21,233 bases of DNA, taken from assembly GCA_036003885.1 (NCBI GenBank), contig DASYSA010000485.1, positions 1-21,233 on the forward strand, written 5' to 3'. This document shows, one piece after another, positions 7,846 to 14,887 of this stretch (its first letter is position 1; every line of letters starts with the position of its first letter). Position numbers and translations under genes: made by a program. Origin of the DNA: DASYSA01 sp036003885. GTDB taxonomy: Bacteria > Acidobacteriota > Blastocatellia > UBA7656. Below the pieces are notes generated by a model that was not told the DNA's origin, did not search any database, and saw nothing but the letters and a program-made list of their open reading frames with translations.

Positions 7846-8277
7846 TCGGTGATTGTAGATGCGAGGGAGTGGGCTTTCAAATCCGGGCAATACCAAGGGA
7901 CGCAGCAACCCTTCCGAAGCCGCGGGCGTCAGCCCGGGGTTGACTGCTTTCACCCTAAAGACGGTGCGAGGAGACGATCGTCAAAGCCGCGCGCGTAAGC
8001 CCGGGGTAGCTTGCTTTCAACCTCACAAGGATGACTAGACCAACTCGACACAGGTCGAAAGTAAGCTGCTACGGGCTGACGCCCGCAGCTTTCTCCGCGA
8101 GCGCGACCTCGTTCTTAGGTCGAAAGCGAGCTGCTACGGGCTCACGCCCGCAGCTTTCTCCGAGCGCCAACTCGTCCCCCAGCCGAGAGCAAGTAGTTGC
8201 GGATTGATGCCGTAGCCAATACCACCGTCCGGGAGTGGGATTCTCGATCCCGATTCCCATTCCACCCAGCCCCAGGC
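7846..8277. repeat. gene-free spacer with a cluster of REP-like palindromic repeats
   Basis: No credible gene lies between the MFS start and the LysR promoter. Four clear copies of a palindromic unit of about 40 bases sit at 7917-7953 and 7983-8022 (one orientation) and at 8052-8093 and 8117-8157 (inverted). A decayed fifth copy lies at about 8182-8215. Each has the inner hairpin GGGCGTNAGCCC within an outer AAAGC...GCTTTC pair. Units recur every 63-70 bases. The remaining sequence includes a small dyad, GGGAT...ATCCC, near 8237-8251. Confidence 0.82.
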
Positions 8278-8306
8278 TTGCCGACAAGGCATCGCCCATG
8301 TATAAG
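8278..8306 (+). promoter_or_regulatory. candidate sigma-70 promoter for the LysR-type gene
   Basis: TTGCCG (8278-8283), a 17-base spacer and TATAAG (8301-8306), followed by about 33 bases of leader to the ATG at 8346. Spacing and hexamers fit a housekeeping promoter. LysR regulators usually act from such divergent spacers, but I could not fix a T-N11-A box. Confidence 0.45.
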
Positions 8307-8345
8307 TACTGCTGAACCTCGAGACAACCCGAATAAGGCTGGATT

Positions 8346-9242
8346 ATGCACATCGAATCTCTGAAAGTCTTCTGCGATCTCATAAACACCCGCAGCTTTT
8401 CCAAGGCCGCATCAAAGAACTTCGTCTCCCAGTCCGCGGTGAGCCAGCAGGTCAAGGCGCTCGAGGATCGGTTCAATCGCAAATTCGTCGAGCGCAGCCG
8501 TGGCGGCCTGGTCCCGACTGCTGCCGGAATGGCCTTCTATAACGGCTGCCGCGAAGTACTCGATCGCTTCGACGCCCTGACGGAGGAGATGAAAGGACTG
8601 GGCAACATCGTGAGCGGGCAGGTCCGCGTCGCTTCAATCTATTCAGTCGGCCTCCACGAGCTTGCACACATCGTCAAGAAGTTCATTAAGGCCTATCCCC
8701 AGGTAAACATACACATCGAATACAGCCGTCCCAATAAGGTCTATGAGGACGTTATCAACGGCACGATCGACCTGGGCATTGTCGCCTATCCGACGGCTCG
8801 CCAGCAGATCGAAATTGTCCCTTTTCGAAGCGACCGGCTCTACCTGATCTGCAGCCCGGACCACGAACTTGCCGCTCGTAAACGGATAGACGTAGCGGCC
8901 CTGGACGGCCAACGCTTCGTTGCGTTCGAGCGCGACATTCCCACCCGCAAGGCTGTCGATAAGATACTTCGCGCGGCCGGCGTGACCGTTCACTACGTCA
9001 TGGAGTTCGACAACATCGAGACGATCAAGCGCTCGGTCGAAGCCGATCTGGGCATAACGATTCTTCCGCGCGCAGCGGTTGAGAATGAAGTTCGAGCAGG
9101 CACCCTGAGCGCGGTCAGTTTCAACAAGAGTTTCACGCGACCAATTGCCATCGTCCACCGCAAGGGCAAGGTCTTCAGCACAGCGGGTTTGCGCTTCATC
9201 GAGATGCTGACCGAGAAGGCTGCCGCCCCCGGCCCCGCCTAG
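8346..9242 (+). CDS. LysR-family transcriptional regulator
   Basis: DNA-binding regulator of 298 residues, close to the usual length. Residues 1-60 form the winged helix-turn-helix, with SFSKAASKNFVSQSAVSQQVKALE split as helix-turn-recognition helix, then RFNRKFVERS and LVPTAAGMAFY. From about residue 90 (SGQVRVASIYSVG) to 290 is the periplasmic-binding-protein-like effector domain, including GTIDLGIVAYP and LGITILPRAAVENEV. The ATG at 8346 has a weak AAGG upstream. It diverges from the MFS transporter, and LysR proteins often control the divergent neighbour, so the exporter is the first target to consider. The effector is unknown. Confidence 0.92.
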   Translation: MHIESLKVFCDLINTRSFSKAASKNFVSQSAVSQQVKALEDRFNRKFVERSRGGLVPTAAGMAFYNGCREVLDRFDALTEEMKGLGNIVSGQVRVASIYSVGLHELAHIVKKFIKAYPQVNIHIEYSRPNKVYEDVINGTIDLGIVAYPTARQQIEIVPFRSDRLYLICSPDHELAARKRIDVAALDGQRFVAFERDIPTRKAVDKILRAAGVTVHYVMEFDNIETIKRSVEADLGITILPRAAVENEVRAGTLSAVSFNKSFTRPIAIVHRKGKVFSTAGLRFIEMLTEKAAAPGPA

Positions 9243-9481
9243 CCGAGCGGATCAGGCCCTCGAATCCTCGATTCTCAGTCACGAATGTGGAGGCATTCCT
9301 GGTCAGAGTGCACCAGACTCGCGACTGCGAATCGCAAAATCGAGGGCCTGACCCCAGGAAAGGGCGTTCCTGGTCGGAGCGCCTGGTTTTTGTTGGATAT
9401 CGGTCAGTTTGTGACTGCGAATCGAGGAATCGAGGGCCTGACCCCGGAAGGCCTTTTTTCGCCGGCCCGGCAAGCTTATTC
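9243..9481. repeat. spacer with a long inverted repeat and two tandem units
   Basis: No gene is visible. Arm 9250-9282 and arm 9411-9443 are inverted copies differing at about three of 33 positions, about 128 bases apart. A third, direct copy of the same motif (CGACTGCGAATCG...GAGGGCCTGACCCC) lies at about 9321-9356. Preceding copies two and three is another related stretch, with TTCCTGGTCAGAG at 9296-9308 and TTCCTGGTCGGAG at 9367-9379. The region is thus two diverged tandem units plus one inverted half unit. Confidence 0.8.
9433..9459 (+). terminator. possible intrinsic terminator after the LysR-type gene
   Basis: GGCCT (9435-9439) pairs with AGGCC (9449-9453) around a nine-base loop, followed by six T at 9454-9459. 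The stem can extend with weak pairs into the T-run. It lies about 190 bases after the LysR stop and overlaps the third repeat copy. The short stem makes it tentative. Confidence 0.4.
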
Positions 9482-9482
9482 T

Positions 9483-9510
9483 TTGGCCTCCGGCGATCGC
9501 GTGCTATATT
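9483..9510 (+). promoter_or_regulatory. candidate sigma-70 promoter for the TPR gene
   Basis: TTGGCC (9483-9488), a 16-base spacer and TATATT (9505-9510). The leader would be about 65 bases and contains AAGGAG at 9565-9570, 11 bases before the ATG. Confidence 0.42.
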
Positions 9511-9581
9511 AGACAAGCGACTCGTGACCACACCACCGTCGGTTGTCAATTCTTAAACCAATCGAAGGAGTCTTTTGAACT

Positions 9582-12500
9582 ATGAGCGGCTCCGTGAGTA
9601 CTGCGCAACAATATCTCGATAAGGGCATAGTCTTTTACAACAAGGGCTGGCTTGACGAAGCGATAAACAGCTATCGCCTGGCGATTGAAATGCGAACCGG
9701 CAACTTTCCGCGCGCCTACTACCAGCTCGCACGCGCGTTGCTGGATGTCGGCGACGTAGACGGCGCCATCGACTCCTTTCGCCGCTCGATTGAGCAGCAG
9801 CCCGAAAACCCCGATGCCTACTATAACCTCGGGCTGACCCTCGCGCGACGCGGCGAATACAACGAAGCCATCGACTCCTATCACAAGGCCATCGAGCAGC
9901 GCGCCGGCAATCACCCCTGGGCGTATCACAACCTCGGAATAGCTCTGCTCAGGCGCGGCGCCTTCGACGACGCGGCAGTTGCATTCAATCGCGCGATCGA
10001 ACAGCGCAACGGCGAGTTCCCAAAAGCGTGGCACAATCTGGGCGTCTCGCTCGCCCGCAGAGGTGACCTGGAACAGGCTGCTGCAGCCCTTCGCAAGGCG
10101 ATCGATCAGAGGCAGGGGAATTACCCCGATACCCATTTCGAGCTCGGCAACGTGCTGCTCGAGAAGGGGGACCTGGACGCCGCGGTCGAGGCCTTTCGCG
10201 CAGCCATCAAACAGCGTCGGGCCCGCTTTCCCGAAGCGCACTTCGAACTTGGCCAGGCTCTCTATGGCCAGGGCCGGCTCGAGGAGGCCGTCGCCGAGTT
10301 TCGCTCGGCCATCAACGAACAAGCTCATTACCCGGAATCCCACTATGAGCTGGGGCGAACGCTCGCGCGGCTGGGCAACCTGAAAGAGGCCGTGTCGCAA
10401 TATCGCACCGCAATCGAGCAGCGGAACGATTTTCCCTGGGCCCATCACAACCTCGGCATCGCGCTTGCTCGATTGGGCAACCTGAGCGAAGCCATCGCCT
10501 CGTTCCGGCAAGCCACCCAACAGAGTCAGCGATTCCCGCGCGCCCACTTCGACCTGGGCGTGGCGCTCTACAATCAGGGAGACGCGGAAGGCGCGATAGA
10601 GGAACTCAGCGAAGCGATCAGCCTCCGCGGAGGGAGCTTTCCCGATGCGCACTACGAACTGGGCAAAATCTACGCCGTAGGAGAAAAGCTGGATGCGGCC
10701 ATCAAATCATTCCGTACGGCCATTGCCCAGAACGGAGATTTTCCGGAAGCACATTGTGACCTTGGACGGGCGCTCTATCGCAGCGGCAATCCGACCGAAG
10801 CTGTCGGGGCATTCAGATCGGCGGTTGCGCAGCAGGGAGGAGACTTCGCGGCTGCCCATCATGGCCTCGGACTCGCGCTTTTCGATCTCGGGCAGATAAG
10901 CGAGGCGGCAGACGAGTTCCGCGCTGCGCTCAAGCAACAGCAGGTCTTTCCTCGAGCTTCCCGCGACCTCGGCCGGTCCTTATATCGGCTCGGCGACCTG
11001 GATGCGGCCATCGCCTCCCTGCGAACCGCGATCGATCAGCAGGATGGAAGCTTCGCAGAGGCCTACCACGACCTTGGGCTTGCTTATTTCAGCAAGGGGC
11101 AACTCGACGAATCGATCGGGGCGCAGCGAAAGGCCATCGAGCAGTTATCCGGGTTTGACAGTGCCTACTTCTGGCTTGGCACAGCCTACAATGCGAAAGG
11201 CGAAGTCGAGAGCGCCATCGAGTCGTATCAGGCGGCCATCGACAACCGCGAGGGGCCTTATCCGGAAGCACATTACAATCTGGGTCTCGCTTACGCGCGC
11301 ACGGGCGACCTCAACAGCGCGATTGAATCGTACCGAGCCGCCCTCGCGCAGAATGAAGAATTCGCCGCCGCACACTACAGCCTGGGGGCAGCGTTACTGG
11401 AAGAGGGTTCTCTCGACAACTCCATTGCCGAGTTGCGCCGCGCGCTCGCGATCAACGAAGAGATGCCCTGGGCACATCATCGACTGGGCGTGGCTCTTTC
11501 GCGAGCCGGCCAACTCGAAGATGCAATTGCTGAATTGCGACGAGCCGTTCAACAACAGCCGGTATTTCCGGATGCCTACCTGAACCTGGCCCGCTCGCTT
11601 TACGACCACGGCGACCTGAGCGGGGTGATCGAAACCTGCGAAGCAGTTATCGGAAGGCATAAAGATGAATTCCCCGAGGCGCACCACTTCCTCGGCCGCG
11701 CGCTTTATGAAATGGGCGACCTGGACGCTGCCGAGCAATCCCTGAATCAGGCTCTGGGAGCCAATCCTGCGATGGCGGAGGCTCACCGCGATCTGGGCCG
11801 CGTGCTTTACGATATGGGCGATCTCGAGGGAGCGATAGGATCCTATCGAGCGGCGATCGAGCACAGACCCGAATACGCTCTTGCCTATCATGACCTCGGG
11901 CTTGCGTTGTACGAAGGAGGGGCTCTCGAGGAGGCGGTCGAAAACCTCCGCCGGTCCACTGTCGAGTTCGGCGAGAGGTTTCCATCGGCGTGGCACAATA
12001 TGGGAGTCGCCCTTTACGACCTCGGTGAGATAGATGATGCTATCTGCTCGTATCGCACTGCAATCGACCAGCGCGAGGGACGATATCCCGAAGCCCACTA
12101 CAACCTTGGCAACGCGCTCTACGCGCGCGGCGAAATCGAAGAAGCGGTCCGCGAGTACGAAGTTGCGATCTCGCAACAGAGGGGAAATTTTCCGGATGCT
12201 CACCGAAATCTTGGAAACGCGCTTGCCCGGCTCGGCAACCTCGACCGCGCTGCCGACTCGCTGTCGAGCGCAATTGCGCAAGGCGACACGGCCGGCGACG
12301 CGCATCACGACCTTGGCCTGATCCTGTTCGGCCGCGGCCAATTGGAGGAAGCGATCGCCGAGTTTCGCGTAGCGCTGGATCTTCGCGACGGCAACGATGC
12401 GGAGGCCCATCGCAACCTGGGCCGCGCCCTCTACGAGCGCGGGTCGCTTGAAGACGCTCGGGCAGAGTTTGAGGTGGCGATTGCCCAACGTGAGGGCAGG

Positions 12501-13328
12501 GCCGCTGAGGCAGACGCAGCCGCGCAACGAGCGGGCGAGGTTCCGGCGTCGGGACGTCCCCGCAAGGCCGCGACGGTCTCTTCGTTCCCGGAGGCTCACC
12601 TCGATCTGGGTCGGGTGCTATACGGTTTGGGTCGTAGTGAGGATGCGATGCGTGAGTTTCAAAAGGCCATCGAGCAGCGGAACGGGCTATTCCCGAGAGC
12701 CCATTACGAGCTCGGTTCCGCCTTGACCCGAGCGGGGCACTACACCGAAGCGATGGCCGAGTTGAAGAGCGCGATTGACCAGCAGGGCGGCGTTTTTCCG
12801 GCGGCGCACTTTCAAATAGGGATGTTGCTTGCGCGCCAGGCAGACACCAATTCTGCGCTGGACTCCTACCAGACGGCCATCAAGCAATCAGCCGGCGTCT
12901 ATCCCGAAGCCTATTACCAGATGGGACAGGCGCACGTGAGGAGCCGTGACCTGGCATCGGCGGTCGTGGCCTATCGCACGGCAATTGAGCAACGGGGCGG
13001 CACTTATCCCGAAGCCCATCAGGACCTCGGGCGAGTACTCTATTCGAAGGGCGAGCTTGAGGCTGCAAACGAAGAGTATTCAATCGCAGTGCGGCAACGC
13101 TCTTCCGGGCAACTGATCGCGGATGCAGCCGTCGCTCGGGCCGCAGGAAACACGTCAAACGATGCGGATCAGACTCTGCGAGAGGATGTCGCCGAAGAGC
13201 TTGGGACCGCGTTGCGGCAGGCACCGCCGGCCACTGATTCCGGAAAGAGTGTCGCGGCTCCCGGCCAGACCGCCACAAGATCCGCGCCTCCTCCGGAACC
13301 CGCCGCAAAGCCCTCGCGCAAGAAGTGA
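9582..13328 (+). CDS. giant tetratricopeptide-repeat protein (33 TPRs)
   Basis: A 1248-residue protein made almost entirely of tandem TPRs, an alpha-solenoid scaffold for protein-protein contacts. I count 33 repeats, each following A-H/Y-x-x-LG-x-A-L-x-x-x-G-x-L-x-x-A-I, with the turn often QRxGxFPE. About 20 repeats are 35 residues and 13 are 34, the extra residue sitting in the inter-repeat turn. A 28-residue non-TPR insert lies at 977-1004, between repeats 28 and 29. The tail (1180-1248) is Ala/Pro-rich and ends in a basic PSRKK. There is no signal peptide, membrane span or enzymatic domain, so it is probably cytoplasmic. AAGGAG lies 11 bases before the ATG. The next gene starts 106 bases downstream with its own promoter-like sequence, so this is likely a single-gene unit. 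Partners are unknown. Confidence 0.9.
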   Translation: MSGSVSTAQQYLDKGIVFYNKGWLDEAINSYRLAIEMRTGNFPRAYYQLARALLDVGDVDGAIDSFRRSIEQQPENPDAYYNLGLTLARRGEYNEAIDSYHKAIEQRAGNHPWAYHNLGIALLRRGAFDDAAVAFNRAIEQRNGEFPKAWHNLGVSLARRGDLEQAAAALRKAIDQRQGNYPDTHFELGNVLLEKGDLDAAVEAFRAAIKQRRARFPEAHFELGQALYGQGRLEEAVAEFRSAINEQAHYPESHYELGRTLARLGNLKEAVSQYRTAIEQRNDFPWAHHNLGIALARLGNLSEAIASFRQATQQSQRFPRAHFDLGVALYNQGDAEGAIEELSEAISLRGGSFPDAHYELGKIYAVGEKLDAAIKSFRTAIAQNGDFPEAHCDLGRALYRSGNPTEAVGAFRSAVAQQGGDFAAAHHGLGLALFDLGQISEAADEFRAALKQQQVFPRASRDLGRSLYRLGDLDAAIASLRTAIDQQDGSFAEAYHDLGLAYFSKGQLDESIGAQRKAIEQLSGFDSAYFWLGTAYNAKGEVESAIESYQAAIDNREGPYPEAHYNLGLAYARTGDLNSAIESYRAALAQNEEFAAAHYSLGAALLEEGSLDNSIAELRRALAINEEMPWAHHRLGVALSRAGQLEDAIAELRRAVQQQPVFPDAYLNLARSLYDHGDLSGVIETCEAVIGRHKDEFPEAHHFLGRALYEMGDLDAAEQSLNQALGANPAMAEAHRDLGRVLYDMGDLEGAIGSYRAAIEHRPEYALAYHDLGLALYEGGALEEAVENLRRSTVEFGERFPSAWHNMGVALYDLGEIDDAICSYRTAIDQREGRYPEAHYNLGNALYARGEIEEAVREYEVAISQQRGNFPDAHRNLGNALARLGNLDRAADSLSSAIAQGDTAGDAHHDLGLILFGRGQLEEAIAEFRVALDLRDGNDAEAHRNLGRALYERGSLEDARAEFEVAIAQREGRAAEADAAAQRAGEVPASGRPRKAATVSSFPEAHLDLGRVLYGLGRSEDAMREFQKAIEQRNGLFPRAHYELGSALTRAGHYTEAMAELKSAIDQQGGVFPAAHFQIGMLLARQADTNSALDSYQTAIKQSAGVYPEAYYQMGQAHVRSRDLASAVVAYRTAIEQRGGTYPEAHQDLGRVLYSKGELEAANEEYSIAVRQRSSGQLIADAAVARAAGNTSNDADQTLREDVAEELGTALRQAPPATDSGKSVAAPGQTATRSAPPPEPAAKPSRKK

Positions 13329-13371
13329 TCTCGCGTGTAGGGGGAAGGCCCGTGTAGATTGGCAGTTCTCT

Positions 13372-13401
13372 TTCTGCGCACCGACGCAGGAGTGATATAC
13401 T
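13372..13401 (+). promoter_or_regulatory. candidate extended -10 promoter for the Uma2-family gene
   Basis: TGATATACT (13393-13401) is an extended -10 (TGn plus TATACT). A weak TTCTGC at 13372-13377 with an 18-base spacer may serve as -35. The leader would be about 27 bases and includes GGAG at 13424-13427. Confidence 0.42.
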
Positions 13402-13434
13402 CTACGCGAACCTGCCGTCCATCGGAGACACGCT

Positions 13435-14007
13435 ATGGCATGGGTTAACACTTCGCCTCTGGTTAAGACATACTCGCTCGAGGAATTCTGGGAACTGCCT
13501 GAGCCTCCTGACGGTTCAAAGATCGAGCTGATCGCGGGAGTCCTCTATATGACGCCACCCCCAGAACAAGTACACGACACAGTTGCCAAACGACTAGTTC
13601 GCTTATTTACAGTACATTTGATAGAAACGGGCGACGATGGCAGTCTCTACATCCCTCGCGCGGCGATCTGGACGGGACCGAATACCTATCTCGAGCCGGA
13701 CCTGTTTTACGTTTCAGCCAAGCTCGAAGCCCGGCTAGACCCAAATCATCGTACGACGGCGGACCTTGTTGTTGAGATCGTCTCGCCTTCGTCGGCCATC
13801 TACGATCGAAATACGAAGGCAGACACCTACGGCGCGCTGGGCGTTCGAGAACTGTGGTTGATCGATGAAAAGCAGCAGATCGTCGAAGTCCGCAACCAAA
13901 CAGGAGAAGGCTTTGGGACAGGAGTAGTCTTCAAAGGAAGTGAACGAATAGTGTCCCAGGTGTTCCCAACTCTGGATCTCCCGGTGTACAAGCTGTTCAG
14001 GGACTGA
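13435..14007 (+). CDS. Uma2-family (DUF820) PD-(D/E)XK nuclease-like protein
   Basis: A 190-residue protein of the Uma2 / DUF820 family, a restriction-endonuclease-like fold of unproven biological role, common in multiple copies in cyanobacteria and other soil and aquatic bacteria. Visible landmarks are YSLEEFWELPE (13-23), KIELIAGVLYMTPPP (29-43), TYLEPDLFYV with Asp89, LVVEIVSPSS with Glu114, YDRNTKADTYGALGVRELWLID (123-144, with Asp124 and Lys128), and the C-terminal FPTLDLPVYKLF. These are the family's active-site and core elements in order, and the length is normal. GGAG lies seven bases before the ATG. A strong terminator follows. It seems to stand alone, and some stretches look more AT-rich than the neighbours, which could mean transfer. 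Confidence 0.87.
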   Translation: MAWVNTSPLVKTYSLEEFWELPEPPDGSKIELIAGVLYMTPPPEQVHDTVAKRLVRLFTVHLIETGDDGSLYIPRAAIWTGPNTYLEPDLFYVSAKLEARLDPNHRTTADLVVEIVSPSSAIYDRNTKADTYGALGVRELWLIDEKQQIVEVRNQTGEGFGTGVVFKGSERIVSQVFPTLDLPVYKLFRD

Positions 14008-14037
14008 TCTCGAGCTATTCCACGCGGCCATGGAAAC

Positions 14038-14077
14038 GAAAGGCAAAGGTGGGGAAGTCTCCTCACCTTTGCCTTTT
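14038..14077. terminator. bidirectional intrinsic terminator
   Basis: Arm 14041-14055 and arm 14060-14074 form a 15-bp stem with one G-U pair and the four-base loop AGTC. It can extend by A-T pairs, and TTTT follows at 14074-14077. It sits between the convergent Uma2-family and secreted-protein genes and would also work, with a shorter U-run, on the minus strand. Confidence 0.85.
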
Positions 14078-14121
14078 CTGATTCATGTCGCGAGCCGCGC
14101 GACAAAAGACTGACGTTTCTG

Positions 14122-14865
14122 CTACTGCTTCTTCGCGGTCCAATCGGCTTCGCCTAGCTCGCCCAGCTTGGCCTTACCCTTCATGTTGTTGCCATCGACC
14201 TTGCCGGTGTAGGTCAGGTCCAGGTTCTGGCCCTGCATGTTCACCTTGAACGAGAAGCTGATTTCGCCACCCTTGAGAGTTCCGGTAAGAGGAGCTTCGC
14301 CAAAAGTGCCCTTGTAGTTCCCCGTGATCTTCTCCCCTTCCTGTTTGAAAGTGAAGACGGGATTGCCCGTTCCTTGAGGTGTTTCGACCGTGGCGTTCCA
14401 GACTCCGCTGACGTTCGTCGATGCGGACCCGCTGCCCGTGCCTGCGCCCGTACCCGTGCCTGCGCCGCTTCCGCTGCCCGCTGCCATCTCTTTATGAGGC
14501 ACGGCCGACCACTCGCCTTGCGCAAGCCCGCCGAAGTCGACTTCGCCCTTCATGCCATCCTTGTCTACCTTCCCGGTATAGGTGAGGACCATATCGGCAC
14601 CCTGGAACTGGATCGTCATTACGAACTTTATATCGTTGCCAGTGAGCGACATGCTTTCGTAGGGCCTCTCTCCTTGCGGTGACTTCGCTACGGCCGACAG
14701 CTTGCCGCCTTCCTGCTTGATCACCACCAGAGCGGGCCGATCGCCTGAAGGCGTCTTTGTTACTAAATCCCAACTGCCGACGACGCTCGGGCTGCTCTGC
14801 GCAAGAGCAATCGAAGCCACAAAGAGAATCGTCGCTGCGGAGCCAAAAGCCAGAAACCTCTTCAT
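14122..14865 (-). CDS. exported protein with two tandem beta-rich domains
   Basis: A 247-residue secreted or periplasmic protein of unknown function. Residues 1-22 are a classical signal peptide (basic MKR, hydrophobic core, cut after ALA). Two homologous domains follow, 29-122 and 153-245. Each runs GxW at the start, TPxG, a KQEG strand turn, GE, LxGxxIxF, QG, LTYTGKVD, MKG, and WxA at the end. The pattern suggests a small lipocalin-like barrel, which is an inference. A linker rich in Gly, Ser, Thr and Ala (129-151) joins them. GGAGG lies just upstream of the ATG, and the gene begins 22 bases after the stop of the sigma-54 activator on the same strand, so the two are probably co-transcribed. 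I do not recognise a named family. Confidence 0.82.
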   Translation of the reverse strand: MKRFLAFGSAATILFVASIALAQSSPSVVGSWDLVTKTPSGDRPALVVIKQEGGKLSAVAKSPQGERPYESMSLTGNDIKFVMTIQFQGADMVLTYTGKVDKDGMKGEVDFGGLAQGEWSAVPHKEMAAGSGSGAGTGTGAGTGSGSASTNVSGVWNATVETPQGTGNPVFTFKQEGEKITGNYKGTFGEAPLTGTLKGGEISFSFKVNMQGQNLDLTYTGKVDGNNMKGKAKLGELGEADWTAKKQ

Positions 14866-14887
14866 AATTCTTTCCTCCGATTTGATT

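Noticed and set aside
7917..8215. Possible CRISPR array
   Set aside because: The units are themselves palindromic, switch orientation, differ from each other and decay at the end. There are no uniform spacers and no cas genes.
9546..12599. Two long minus-strand open frames (9546-10652 and 11394-12599) inside the TPR gene
   Set aside because: Both are mirror translations of the repetitive TPR sequence, and their apparent repeats follow from the sense-strand repeats.
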